Assembly (NCBI GenBank): GCA_026874595.1
Contig: CM049310.1
Location: 30,939,558 to 31,003,557 of the forward strand
Reading direction: 5' to 3'
DNA: 64,000 nt
Source: Sipunculus nudus
Taxonomy: Eukaryota > Annelida > Sipuncula > Golfingiida > Sipunculidae
In this document: positions 23,530 through 35,459 of the stretch, piece by piece
How positions within the stretch are numbered: the first letter of the stretch is position 1
Layout: the number at the start of each line of letters is the position of its first letter
Position numbers and translations under genes: made by a program
Notes under the pieces: generated by a model
What the model was told of the DNA's origin: nothing
What the model saw: the letters and a program-made list of their open reading frames with translations, nothing else
The model's database searches: none

Positions 23530-24965
23530 TTTTTAGCTCAGCTGACTATAAGTCATCTGAGCTATAGTCATGGTCCATTGTCCGTCGTCCGTCCGTCTGT
23601 CCGTCCGTCCGTCCGTCCGTCCGTCCGTCCGTCCGTAGATGTGGCACGTTTTGAAACCGTAAGACCTAGGAATTCAAAATTCAGCATAATGTTAGATGTC
23701 CCCAAGATCTCCTACCAAGCCGAAAACTGGGTCTTTGCGACTTCATTCCTTTGAGAAATTAAGGAAAAACCTCAATTTTTTATTAAAAACCTATTTTCAC
23801 ACTTCAGGACTGCCTAATATCAAAACCACTCATCTGTTTTTCCTCATATTTCCTATAATTAATCCTCTATATAATTCCTATGTACATGCCAGAAATTAGG
23901 TCTGTATTATATAATTTAAAAAAGTTATGGGCCCAAACATAATGCATTTTGTAAATAATCAGGAAAGAAATTTTATCACTTAACACAAAACTTGTTAAAG
24001 CTAAGCACTTATTTTCCAGTAATATTACTTATATTAATCAAAATTAAATTGTATACCCAAAATTAGATCAAAATCTTTTAAATTTTTTAAAATATTGGCA
24101 AAAATAAAAAATTGGTACCTTAAATTTTGCCCAACTTTGACCATGGCACGTTTTTTTGCTGTAACTGCTGTGGATTTAATTTACACAGCATGTTTTTGTT
24201 AGCATTTCAACTGTTAACACCAAAAATTTGAAACCAGTTGATCAAAAACTGTAGATTTTATTCAAGTTTTCAAGCACCATGTCACGTATTGCTAGTGTTA
24301 TGCAGTTTGCTAGAGCTCAGCTCCCGAGCTTCAGTTCTAAGTTCCTTAAATTTGGCATACAGTTAGATTTCTCCAAAATCCCCTACCATGCCAAGAATTT
24401 GGTCACTAGGACTTAATTCCTTCGAGATATCAATGAAAAACTTCATTTTTCCATTAAAAACTCATTGTTACTCTTTAAGACTGCCTAATATCAAAACCAC
24501 TGATCTGACTTTGATCATATATAATATACATATTTTTCTATACATTCGCTATGCACATGCCAGAAATGATGTCAGTATTGTGTATTTTTTAAGTTATGGG
24601 CCCAAACATAATGCACTTTGTAAAAAATCAAGAAATATATTTACTCCCTTAACAAGGGCATTGCTGAAGCTAGAAATTTTATTGTCAGGGATGTAACATT
24701 TTTAATCAAGATTCAATTGAATACCCAAAATTAGTTCTGAATTTTTCAAATTTTATAAGTTATAAATATAAAATTAGTACCTTAAATTTTGCCCAACTGT
24801 GACCATGGCACGTTTGTTTCCTGAGAGCACTGTTGATATAATTTTCATATCATGCACACATAAGGTTTTCAGCTTTTAATTTAGAAAGCTGAAAGAAATT
24901 GGCCAAATATTGTAGCTTTTATTAATTTTTTTTATGAGACCCTGTCAGTCTTTGGCTCTCTCCAG
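23530..24965 (+). mobile_element. Dispersed element with intact palindromic head
   Basis: The head at 23534 is AGCTCAG-c-TGACT-ata-AGTCA-t-CTGAGCT, a near-perfect hairpin followed by ATAGTC. A (GTCC)n tract follows (23581-23636). The body is two diverged copies of a ~670-bp unit, with landmarks CTGCCTAATATC at 23807 and 24481 and ACCATGGCACGTTT at 24139 and 24803. No transposase is seen. Confidence 0.82.
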
Positions 24966-26739
24966 CCCCTCTTGAGTCACCTGTATGTTGACCTTGTTGA
25001 CCTTTCATCAAATTATGCACGCTTGAGGCGAGAATCCAGGCAGCTTATGGCCAGCCACAGTTGATCCAGGTGTCCAACCCAACTCATCTAGTAGTTTTAA
25101 CCAACAACATAACAATAAACAATAAATTAATAAATTTTTCTTGGTTTTTAATAACAAATTAAAGAAAAATAGAAAAGGAATTTGTTAGTTTATAATAACA
25201 GGAAATTAACTTGCAGTTACTGATGATATAAGAATCTTGTATCGATGGGTAGAATGTCACATATTCCAAATAACACCATGCAGTCACCTATGGCATTTTT
25301 CAGTTCATTTTTAATGATAAAGAAGTAAATCATATTATTCATTACTAATCATTAGGGATTATATGAAGGAAATTAATGATAGACAAAGATGCAGTTGATA
25401 ATATTAATCTAGATTCCTACTGTGTCTAGTGTGTACATTGATGTGAAATTAGTCCAAAATGAATTTTTTACAGTTATTTTTTAATATAAATAAAAGCCAT
25501 AAAACCAGGTACTTATGATCATTATTTAAATGTGTGAATTTTGTATATTCTGGATTCTCAAAATCATTGTTTGGTGAAAACTGAATAAATACCAGACATG
25601 GTGCAAATACTTTGTAATTGTATTTAAATACGAATATGATTATGTACTCCATTATAAAATTTCTTGCATAAAGAATGGGAATTCAGGTAAAAATGAAAGT
25701 ATATGAATACTCGTGCAAATACTTTCAAAATGTATTCATGAATGCATTCATGAATATATTCTTTAATATTATTTTAATAATCATATCAGTTATATTTCAT
25801 TTTAAAAAATCATATGATTCTCTTATGATTTTTAATAAAAATTATATTTGGGACAATATTTGTAATTTTTTTAATAAATAGTTAAACTCTTATATTATAT
25901 GTTCTGCTTATAAGTTATATGGCCAAGTCAAAATCTGTGTGACAATAGTACTCCATTTATTAATAAAATAAATGAAATCAATCCTCTTCCCTGTCTCCAA
26001 AGGTACTATCAAAATCATACATAAGCTAAACAACAACAACTCATAATACAGCTTATATTTATTACCACACAAAACCAGCATGTGCCTCATTTCTAAATAA
26101 TATTTTTTATCATATATAACAGCTGAGCGTCGTGACCCATAGGTCCCTTGTTTACAGGGTTGCATGTTGTTTATAATGCAATATTTGAACTGTGTATATG
26201 AGTAGCTGCCAGTTATTTCAATAAATTCATGAACATGAAGCATGCCACTCTGCCATCTGGTGGTGAAACCTGTCAGCAGCCTCAAGAGTGTATTACTATT
26301 AGACCCATTGTCTTGATGTCTTAATAAAGAGAAGCTTACTCCACCATGTCTGCAGGACCAGGTTCTGTATTGAGAAGAATGGACACATTGATGCTTTCAG
26401 GAGATTCTTGTTATCTAGATCAGTGGGCTGCACATGCTAGGATTGCTGCGCTAGATTAATCTAATTTTACAAGAAAACAGTACTGCTGAGATATTAGTGT
26501 CATCGATGAATATGCCTCCTATGAGGGGAAAAAATGCAGAATCAGTGTTTTTACAGAAGATTTCTGAAAGTCAGCACAGAAGAAGAATTACTTTGCCAAC
26601 TAATCAGGATATGTGGCTCATAAATTAGATTCCTATAAATAGAAAGGATTAGTATTGTCTACAGAAATACCATATAAAGCAGGTCAGGTCTCTGAGTATG
26701 TACTGTTAGCTAATGGGGGGCTTCAGGTAAAATTGTAAT
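24966..26739 (+). other. Intron 2, AT-rich part
   Basis: Very AT-rich, with no supported gene. At 26119-26153 GAGCGTCGTGACCCATAGGT CCCTTGTTT is the 3' tail of the same dispersed family, orphaned here. A degenerate ATGAATGCATTCATGAATA palindrome is near 25735. Confidence 0.6.
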
Positions 26740-27128
26740 TAAATGAAAAGGGTTGGAGAAAAAAAAGGTGGAAAGTGATTGAACAAAAGAGCAAATGAAA
26801 GCAGGGACAAAGGAAAGTCATGAAGAAGCAAAAGATGTCAGGTGGGAAGTGAGAAAAAAAATGAGAAAAGAGGGAGCAAGAATGGGAATGTCAAGTGTGG
26901 GACAAAAGATTATAAGGGAGAAGGAGGTGGAGGGGTGACAAAATGGAAACAAGAAAAGGAAGGGTGAAGGATAAAATTAAAAAGGGCCGTGGGGAACAAG
27001 AGATAAGGGATGGGAATCAGTGACAAGAGAGAGAGAGGAACAAGACAGTGGGACTAAACAAGGAATGAAAGAGAAAAGAGTTATCTCCAGAAGAAGAAGA
27101 AGAAGAGAGAGAGAGAGCCAGAGAGAGA
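26740..27128. repeat. Polypurine tract, ~390 nt
   Basis: Almost continuous A/G on the + strand, with few pyrimidines, ending in (GAA)n and (GA)n at about 27090-27120. Such tracts can form triplex (H-DNA). It ends ~75 nt before exon 3. Confidence 0.85.
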
Positions 27129-27204
27129 TGCTATTGGATGCAAGTTTGTATTCAAATTAAGGAAACCCTCCTACAGTAACAATATTTATTTTTGTCTGCT
27201 TCAG

Positions 27205-27292
27205 GAGGATTTGGTAGGGAAAAGCATCTATAACATCATTCATGTTGGGGACCATACACAGTTCTCCACCAGTCTCCGACCTGTATCACTAG
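27205..27292 (+). CDS. NCOA: NCOA exon 3: PAS-A core
   Basis: Residues 63-91 plus one base: EDLVGKSIYNIIHVGDHTQF followed by STSLRPVSL. It corresponds to '[20 protein letters not shown]' in vertebrate p160s. The acceptor is CTGCTTCAG and the donor CTAG|GTAAGA, phase 1. A second copy of the last ~38 exonic nt plus donor lies 79 bp downstream, with an equally good GTAAGA at 27372. The copy carries a CGA to TGA change in the exon frame, so it is decaying or non-coding. A 390-nt purine tract ends about 75 nt before the acceptor. Confidence 0.96.
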
Positions 27293-27400
27293 GTAAGACA
27301 CCAGCACACGTATAAATACACTAAACACATGTATACACAGTTCTCCACAAGTTTCTGACCTGTAGCACTAGGTAAGAAGCCAGCTACCATATATAAATAC
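27255..27400 (+). repeat. Tandem duplication of exon 3 end and donor (period 79)
   Basis: TACACAGTTCTCCACCAGTC at 27255 recurs as TACACAGTTCTCCACAAGTT at 27334. Each leads to CACTAG|GTAAGA (27293 and 27372) and matching intron starts (CCAGC...TATAAATAC). Confidence 0.93.
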
Positions 27401-28419
27401 TCTTAACATACACCTGCAAGTCTGCAAATACAAATTGAAAAGGAAAATGTGTCATATTGTACTTTTATATCCAGGAATGCTTAATAATTTAATAAATCAT
27501 ATTCTCCTCCTGGTAACCCTCCTGGTCAGCTTCTGGCCACAGACCTGTCCACTTAAAGAAGAGGATAAAATTGAGAAATGTGAATATAACATGACCTGCG
27601 GTTGGGTGGGGACTGAAGATGTACTTTTGTGAAGTCTGTCTCTCAACTGCTGCAAGATTTTTACTGCTGGACCAGCACTGCTTTACCCTTAGCACAGAGC
27701 AGTGGCAACATTAAAGGTGGACATCTTAAAAATACCTTTGGGAAAGTGCTACATCAGTAAAACAAACCATACCATCTGTTGTTTTTTACACCAACTGCTG
27801 CTCTAGCCAGCAAGACAGGGCTGAGCAGCACACCAGCACTGATAGCCAGACTGGAGATTGCTGTGTAAGTTTGTATTGATAAGGTACAAGCTGCCATGAC
27901 CCAGGGCGGGCAGGTGGTGACATTTTACATGTATAAGCTTCATTAAGAAGCTCTGAAGGCCTGCCGTAACTGAGATTTGTTGGGAAAGATAAGCAGACTA
28001 GGAATTATAACATGCAGCATTGATCTCTGCTCGGGAGGAAATGCTTCTCTCTCCCCTCTTTTGAATTTAATTTTTTCAGATTCATTAGGTTATATCAGTA
28101 AATATCTTCCTTTAACCTTTTTGTAAATCTGTTTGAACTTTTTTTAGAACCAGAATTTACAATATTTCAACTTCAAGGGTCAAAATGTATTTAATTTGAG
28201 AATATTGTATTTTGTTCAGCCCACACTTAAATGCAGACCAAAAGGTCACCATATGTATATTTTATATTTGTTGTGTTCTATCACGTTTATGTTGTATGCC
28301 ACACACTTGTGCTGAACCTATGAGTAGGATATTTTATTAAGTTTTGATAAGTGATTAAATGAAGAAAGGAGGAAAAACAAAATACAGATTTAAAGTCCTC
28401 AATCTGGTAATCTGATGCG
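27401..28419 (+). other. Intron 3, unique part
   Basis: No supported gene. Short open frames near 27435-27695 on both strands show no domain. Confidence 0.6.
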
Positions 28420-29343
28420 TGAAATCTTAGTAATACAATGTGAGGAATTTTATTGATGTATAGATTTTAAACTTGACTTGTATATGTCCCATTGGAAAAG
28501 CAGGACCTGTATTGATTTATATATAAAAGTGGATGATCAATATCAATTTTGGGATCACAAGGTCAAAGTTCAAGGCCATAGGAGCCATCTGTCAAAAAAT
28601 TTGTTTCTGGATGATAATTCCTGCTTTTATTGATGTAAAGATTTCAAACTTGACTTATATATGTCCCATTGGAAAAGCAAGACCCGAACTGATTTTGGGG
28701 TCATGAGGTCAAAGGTCAAGGTCACAGGACACATCTTTAAAAAGATTTTGGATGTATTTCAGCAAACAATTCATCTCAGATCTTTCATCTTGCACATATA
28801 GTTCACCTGCCAAGAGAGGAAGAACCCTATCAATTTTGAGGTCACAAGGTCAAAGGTGAAGCCATCTGTCCAAAAATTAGCTTCTGGATGATAATTCCTG
28901 CTTTTATTGATGTATAGATTTTAAACTTGACTTGTATATGTCCCATTGGAAAAGCAGGACCTGTATTGATTTATATATAAAAGTGGATGATCAATATCAA
29001 TTTTGGGATCACAAGGTCAAAGTTCAAGGCCATAGGAGCCATCTGTCAAAAAATTTGTTTCTGGATGATAATTCCTGCTTTTATTGATGTATAGATTTCA
29101 AACTTGACTTATATACGTCCCATTGAAAAAGCAAGACCCCAATTGATTTTTGGGTCATGAGTTCAAAGGTCAAGGTCACAGGACCAACATCTTCAAAAAG
29201 ATTGTGGATTGATAGATGGAAGAAACAATAATTGCTTGCCAAGTGTCAGTATATGCTGCTAAAAATGGGGGCCTATTTTTAAAGGGGGGGGGCGTACTAT
29301 GTCTGGGGATACTCTGGCACCTGTGGTGCCAAGAAATATCTAG
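28420..29343 (+). mobile_element. DR1-rich dispersed element (copy of the 42.8-45.1-kb family)
   Basis: Tandem ~180-275-bp units with TGTATATGTCCCATTGGAAA and GGTCATGAGGTCAAAGGTCA (28698-28717). It ends in ACTATGTCTGGGGATACTCT, the hairpin GGCACCTGTGGTGCC and CTAG (29340-29343), the same 3' end as the 42.8-kb element. The 5' hairpin head is missing, so it is 5' truncated. Confidence 0.85.
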
Positions 29344-29424
29344 TTAATGTATATTTTAGGGACACGTTCCTGTAGCCAAGATAATAGTCACCTGTTAAGT
29401 ATTCCCATGCCTTTACCTGTTAAA

Positions 29425-29603
29425 ACTGAGGTGTGTTATACCATGGGTTGAGGTGTCTTTAACCACAAGTTGAGGTGTGTTTAACTATTGGTTCAGGTGT
29501 CTTTAACCATAAGTTGAGATGTTTAACTAATGGATGTGTTTAACCACTGGTTGGGATGTTGTTTAACCACAGATTTAGGTGTGTTTAACCATGGTTTGTC
29601 TTA
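29425..29603. repeat. Degenerate ~29-bp repeat before exon 4
   Basis: Repeats of GGTTGAGGTGTSTTTAACCA type, about 6 imperfect units, reaching to within 10 nt of the exon 4 acceptor. Confidence 0.75.
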
Positions 29604-29613
29604 TTTTTGACAG

Positions 29614-29700
29614 CGGTTGGAGGAGCATGCATCTGGCCTGCAGACAGTGCTGCCAACAAAAGCAGAACCTTCAACTGTCGCATGCTCATTAAACCTCCAG
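29614..29700 (+). CDS. NCOA: NCOA exon 4: PAS-A, FNCRMLIKPP strand
   Basis: Residues 92-120 plus one base. It encodes VGGACIWPADSAANKSRTFNC and RMLIKPP. The 'NSHTFNCRMLVKP' equivalent is one of the most conserved p160 PAS-A segments. The acceptor is TTTTTGACAG and the donor CCAG|GTAAGC, phase 1. The exon lies just downstream of a mobile element (ending 29343) and a degenerate ~29-bp minisatellite. Confidence 0.95.
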
Positions 29701-30167
29701 GTAAGCTACACCTGAGTGTCGTAGACTCCGTGAAGGAGCAAGAGTTATTGATTATTAGACTATTTGGTGTTTCTTGCTTTACATGATAGTGAATAACATT
29801 GAGATAAGAATGTGGTGAATAAGAAAAAACCTTGAACGCCTCAACCTAAAAATGCCGTATAAATGTATGTATAAAACATAATATTAATATTTTATGCGCA
29901 GGTTTTTTCATAGTTTTATAGGGTATTAAAATGTAAACAGCATGTTGTTCTCTCTGGAGGAGGCGACTGACCAGTTTGCTCAACAGGGTTGGCTGGCCTA
30001 GGGGGACACTTTGCATATTATGTGAGTAGAAGTCTCTGCACAGGCACTCCTATCACTGAGCCTGTTGAAAGTCCAGTCTTTAAACCACCTATGTAAATAT
30101 AAAAAGTCAGATCATGTAAATGCATTTCTGTGCCTGTATTATTGTACCTTTCCCTGCTGGTTTTCAG

Positions 30168-30284
30168 GAGATGAAGATGATTTGGAGTTAAAACAGACCC
30201 AGGTGGTACAATATGAGAACATGCAAATAACAGCTGTGCTGCAGCCATACCCCAGTGATAAAGATGCTGATTCTACTTCCAGCG
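30168..30284 (+). CDS. NCOA: NCOA exon 5: end of PAS-A
   Basis: Residues 121-159 plus one base. An acidic start (DEDDLELK) leads to YENMQITAVLQPYPSD and a Ser/Asp-rich end. It matches 'YETMQCFAVSQPKS' of NCOA2. The acceptor is TGGTTTTCAG and the donor AGCG|GTATGT, phase 1. The downstream intron starts with a GT microsatellite (about 30348-30366). Confidence 0.94.
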
Positions 30285-31418
30285 GTATGTTTACCTATGT
30301 ACCATTGTTTATATGTATAAACCAAGTGTATGTTTTCCTGATATATATGTGTGTGTGTGTGTGTGTTTGCTTTTGTCAGTCTGTGGATTTTCTGTGAATG
30401 TATACTTTTAAATAAGTTTGAATATTGTGTATGTATATATCAAGCCCAGATTTTGATCTGGACCAATCAGGATTTGGTCCAGCACAGATCCTGATTCAGA
30501 CTGAGTTGACATATTGTTAAATAAAGCCTAAAAATTCACCTTAGTTAAACCTACTCATAAACTTGTCTCTGTCGTCATGACAAAATTTTATTTATGCAAT
30601 GCTTACCTTCAAATACATAGTTAGTTGAACAAGTGTATATTAGTAGGACTGATACCTGACATGAATTAATTAATGGAATAAAACAAAACTACTGATTTTT
30701 GTGACACAACTTAACCTTTGTTAAAAGTTTGTAATATGTTTAACTTGATGGATAAAACTTTTTTCTGGCTTGTATTACCTACATGCATCATGGATGTATG
30801 AATCAGGATAATTAAATTCTGTATCTAGAATAAACAAGAAAAATTTTTAAAATATTAAAGATTTTACATTGATTTGATAATTAAAAAGAGCATTGTAGCC
30901 ATGAAGTTAGCAAGTAGATACAGTTATGAGCTTTATCAGGGGTATGGGTAGCCATAGCCTTGAACTGATTAGACAGAAGTCATTCTCTCTGTTATTAATT
31001 AAAGATCAGGATTAAGGTCGAACTGAATCCTGATCAGGATTTGGTCTGGACCTTTCAGCAAATGGTCCAGATTGGGATCTGGGCCTTGACATATACATAC
31101 ATGTATAACACTGTAAATACTAGAAACCTGAATTACACATTGGTAAAATCCCTCACATGTTGTCTTCCTAACTCTGAGTGAACATTAAGATCACAAGATG
31201 TGTACAGCAATATTGTTATTGGTGTGGATGGCCATTACAATGCAGTTTTGTTCATGACTTCTGTCTGGAAAGTAGGCCTTATTGGTCCAGTTTGAAGAAT
31301 AAATAAATTAATGCTACATTTAACAAGATGATAAGTTGATAACACTGGAAAAGTCACACTGACATCAGAATTTACCTTTTTGGCTGGGCATTGAACTTCA
31401 CACCTGTACATTTTTCAG
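30285..31418 (+). other. Intron 5
   Basis: (GT)n near 30348-30366. A pair of inverted segments, AGCCCAGATTTTGATCTGGA (30443) and the mirrored CCAGATTGGGATCTGGGCCT (31068), suggests a decayed inverted-repeat element of ~650 bp with TATATA ends. GATCAGGAT and ATCCTGAT blocks recur within it. No gene seen. Confidence 0.5.
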
Positions 31419-31548
31419 AGTCCCAGTCATGCCTGGTTTGCATTGCACGGCGCCTGGGCTTTGTAGAAAAGACAAACAGTATGCTAGGAGTGGAACAGTT
31501 CACTACCAAAGAAGATTTGAGTGGCAAAATTGTTGCTTGTGATACAAG
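31419..31548 (+). CDS. NCOA: NCOA exon 6: PAS-B start
   Basis: Residues 160-202 plus two bases. QSCLVCIARRLGFVEK and FTTKEDLSGKIVACDT correspond to the vertebrate 'QSCLICVARR' and 'SFTTRQDLQGKITSLDTS' segments. The acceptor is ACATTTTTCAG and the donor ACAAG|GTAAGA, phase 2. This is a high-confidence family match. The next exon is 8.1 kb downstream, across a 50-bp minisatellite and a dispersed element. Confidence 0.97.
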
Positions 31549-32159
31549 GTAAGACTGCATTTTTCCAAATAAAAAGACTTATTTTCTGGACTTTACTTTC
31601 TGTTTTGTCTCATATCTTGCTTTGTTACTTCTTCCCCTACAGTTTATTTAAAGCTGTGAGGGCTTGATTTTCTGTTTCATCAGAGGACTAAAGTTTTTAG
31701 TTCTGTGTGAGGATCATTTCCATTTCCTTTTTAGAACATTATTTTTAGATCTGAAGACCAAAAGTTCTTATCTGAAAGCTAAATATTTAGAATATATTAT
31801 TTTAAAGGCATTATTATCTGTAATGAAAACACTTTTTTCTGTTTAAAGACTTTGTTTTCGTGTAAAGACTTCTGTTTTGAGGACATTATTTCATGTTCTG
31901 TAACTAATGTTTTCTGTAAGAAGACCTGTTTTGTCTGTGAGTATAAAAATTTTTGAATGAGCCCCCAAACCACTTTTATATTTATTGTTTAAATGAATGT
32001 ATATAAATCAGAAAAAAAAATCAAATTCTCTTTACAACAATTTCCTGTTCAAATCCGGTTCAGTTTAGCTATTTTCTAAAAAGACAATGGTGAAAACTGC
32101 TTGCATCAACCATGCTTCATTACTCCTCCTTTTCCCGTTATACATCGTTTGAAGACCAA
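31549..32159 (+). other. Intron 6, start
   Basis: T-rich, with imperfect AAGACTTNTGTTTT-type recurrences (31580-31930). No gene seen. Confidence 0.55.
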
Positions 32160-33140
32160 TCCCTCCACATTGTTAAAGTGTGATTTAGTGAGGCTCTGTG
32201 TAGACCACATTGTTACAGTGGGATCTGGTGAGGTACGGAGCATTTATGTGTGGATCACATTGTTACAGTGGGATCTGGTGAGGCACTGAGCATTTGTGTG
32301 TGGACCACATTGTTACAGTGGGATCTGGCAAGACACTGAGCGTTTATGTGCAGACCATATTGTTAAGTGGGATCTAGTGAGGCACTGAGTATATGTGTGT
32401 AGACCACATTGTTGCAGTGGGATCTGGTGAGGCACTGAGCGTTTATGTGTAGACCACATTGTTACAGTGGGATCTGGTGAGGCACTGAGCGTTTATGTGT
32501 AGACCACATTGTTCCAGTGGGATCTGGTGAGGCACTGAGCGTTTATGGGTAGACCACATTGTTACAGTGGGATCTGGTTAGGCACTGAGCGTTTATGTGT
32601 AGACCACATTGTTACAGTGGGATCTGGCAAGACACTGAGCGTTTATGTGCAGACCATATTGTTAAGTGGGATCTAGTGAGGCACTGAGTATTTGTGTGTA
32701 GACCACATTGTTGCAGTGGGATCTGGTGAGGCACTGAGCGCTTATGTTTAGACCACATTGTTACAGTGGGATCTGGTGAGGCACTGAGTGTTTATGGGTA
32801 GACCACATTGTTACAGTGGGATCTGGTGAGGCACTGAGCATTTATGTGTAGACCACATTGTTACAGTGGGATCTGGTGAGGCACTGAGCGTTAATGGGTA
32901 GACCACATTGTTACAGTGGGATCTGGTGAGGCACTGAGCATTTATGTGTAGACCACATTGTTACAGTGGGATCTGGTGAGGCACTGAGCGTTTATGGGTA
33001 GACCACATTGTTACAGTGGGATCTGGCAAGACACTGAGTGTTTATGTGCAGACCATATTGTTAAGTGGGATCTAGTGAGGCACTGAGTATTTGTGTGTGG
33101 ACCACATTATTACAGTGGGATCTGATGAGGCATTTAGCAT
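32160..33140. repeat. 50-bp minisatellite with higher-order units, ~20 copies
   Basis: Unit ACCACATTGTTACAGTGGGA followed by TCTGGTGAGGCACTGAGCGT TTATGTGTAG. A variant pair (CTGGCAAGACACTGAG then GTTAAGTGGGATCTAGTGAG) recurs at about 32326, 32625 and 33024. That is about 300 and 400 bp apart, a higher-order organisation. Confidence 0.95.
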
Positions 33141-35459
33141 TTCACATAAACTTAGTAGAGAATCCAAAGGGTTTCTTAATTAAATACACATAGATTGATG
33201 AATCAGGGCACGGGAGAGAGGGTGTTTGTAAGACAATAGCTTTGAATTATTCCAAGCACAGAAATACTGTGTAGTTGTATTGAAACATAACCATTTGCTT
33301 TTGTCGTTGTTCTGAGACAGCTAAAAACCATATTCATTATTGAAGAGACTAAGAGCAGAGCAAACAGTACAAGTACATGAATTGATTAGACATTATGTTA
33401 GGTCTTTAAGATTGAACCCCTACCTCATTATAACCTAGATATTATCAGCAATAAAGTGTAACGTATTAAGGTTTTACAATATTTCTAGTTCAAGTTTTAG
33501 GTGAAATTGGCCTTGAGATTTGTACTAGAAACTGCTGAATCAAAGTCATAAGGAATATCACCAATTTTATTTGCTTGAAACTTAGTGGTTTATCTGCAGA
33601 AGCACATTGCTTGCTGGTTTCTTCAAATCATCAATTGGTTATTTCTTTTCGTTAGTTACCAGTCCTGATAAAATTTTACCCTTGCTGGATATCAGTTAAC
33701 TCTTGAAGCCTGTTGTGCTTTAAGATGATTTGGCACAGACAAGCTGTACCACAAGCACATCTTGTTTTGTAGATTTCACACAGGAGAGGGACCAACAGAT
33801 ACATAGAATATTGTAAAATTGTCAGCCTTCAGTTTAGTTGATTTCTCCACCAATCATTTGATAGAGTCTCCAGATGTGTTCAGGTTTATATAAAGATCAT
33901 GTAATTATTTTGAGTATTTTAGATAAAATTTCTTTATAAAGTGAAAAAGCCTTTTGTACAATTTATCATTCACAATATTAAAATTAGTCTCATAATAACA
34001 ACCCCCCATATGGTCTTTAGAAAGTCCAAGGAGAATTTTATATTTGATATTTCCTGTGAAAGGAGACTTTAATTAAAACTGATAACAAATCTCGGAGCTT
34101 GTCAGCCACCGCAGTAATCAATTACTTCAAACCATTCAGAGTTTAGATAGAACTTTATTATTTCATTGGAGTGCAGTCTTTACTGACGTCTTTACTGATA
34201 TTAAGCCAGAACAGTCAATTATAATTACTGTAATACATATTTATGGTAAAACTGTCAAAAAAATGGTATATATGTGCTGGGTTTGTTTTGCAAATATAGT
34301 TAGACCTGTACTAACAGAATGGTTACCATGACTACCGATTAAGTATTTGAGAATAGAGTTGTCAGTCCCAGTCTGACAGTGGGGAATAACAGTCAATGTT
34401 GAGTCGTGCTTTCACTGAATTGGTAGAGTAAAAATATTTGATGATATACCTTATTCTCATTATCTTAATAACTTAATTGCATTAGGCCAACATTGAGGTC
34501 CCTTTCAAACATCTCACAGCATACAGTGCTCCCAGGAGATAATTCTTTATAAAATATTGTACTTTTTATCAGAAAAATACACATGTTACACATTGTTCAT
34601 ACTATTTTTGAGAAATATAATAATAAATACTTGTTTTACTTGGATTTTGTTGTCCAAACCATTGTTAAAGAAGGCAGTTTAAGCTTCCTCTTATTTACAT
34701 ATTAACAGAGAGATTGTATGTTATTTTGATAGATAAAATCTCAATATTTTAGTACAGTGATACACATTTCATTTTGTGATGTTTTGTCATTGTTTCAAGT
34801 TTATTAACAATAACTGCAAAATACTTAAGTTCCAGCAATCATTGTTACCTGGCAGATCTCATGGCACTGGATTTGTTAGTCCTGAACAATGTTTACAAGC
34901 GTCATCTACAGTAATTGGATACAATATTACAAATACTGACATGAGTTAGAATCTGGATTTCACCAGACTGAATGTTTGACATTTGGTAAGGGGGTGGGGA
35001 CAGGGAGGACCTTCCTCTGTATAATTAATGGACCTGATCTTTAAAGAATGTCCAATATTCTGCCTGTGTCCTGTCTTCTATAAGTCTGTGTTTTTCAAGA
35101 TGTTCTTATTAGGCAGGAATTCTCAACTGAGGGACTAACATCGTTCCTAGCTGTAGCTTGCAACCATACCTCTGCTGGTCTGCTGCTATTAACCATGTGA
35201 TACACTCAAAAGCTACAGCTAGTAACAATATAAGTCCCTGAGTTGTAAAATTTATTACCCATATGGAATGAAATCTCCAGTGACAGCCTCCAACATACAT
35301 AGTTTGGTTCTTATTTTATGTTAAAGAAAACTTTGTTTGTTTGTTCATGTTTTGTTTATTAAGATATTATGAGGCATCAAAGGGAAAAATTAAAAGATTT
35401 GCCATGACATAAATATTAAACAAAAGGAAAGCTTAATATTGATACATGCAAAGTATTTT
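33141..35459 (+). other. Intron 6, unique part
   Basis: AT-rich, with no supported gene or recognisable repeat. Confidence 0.6.
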
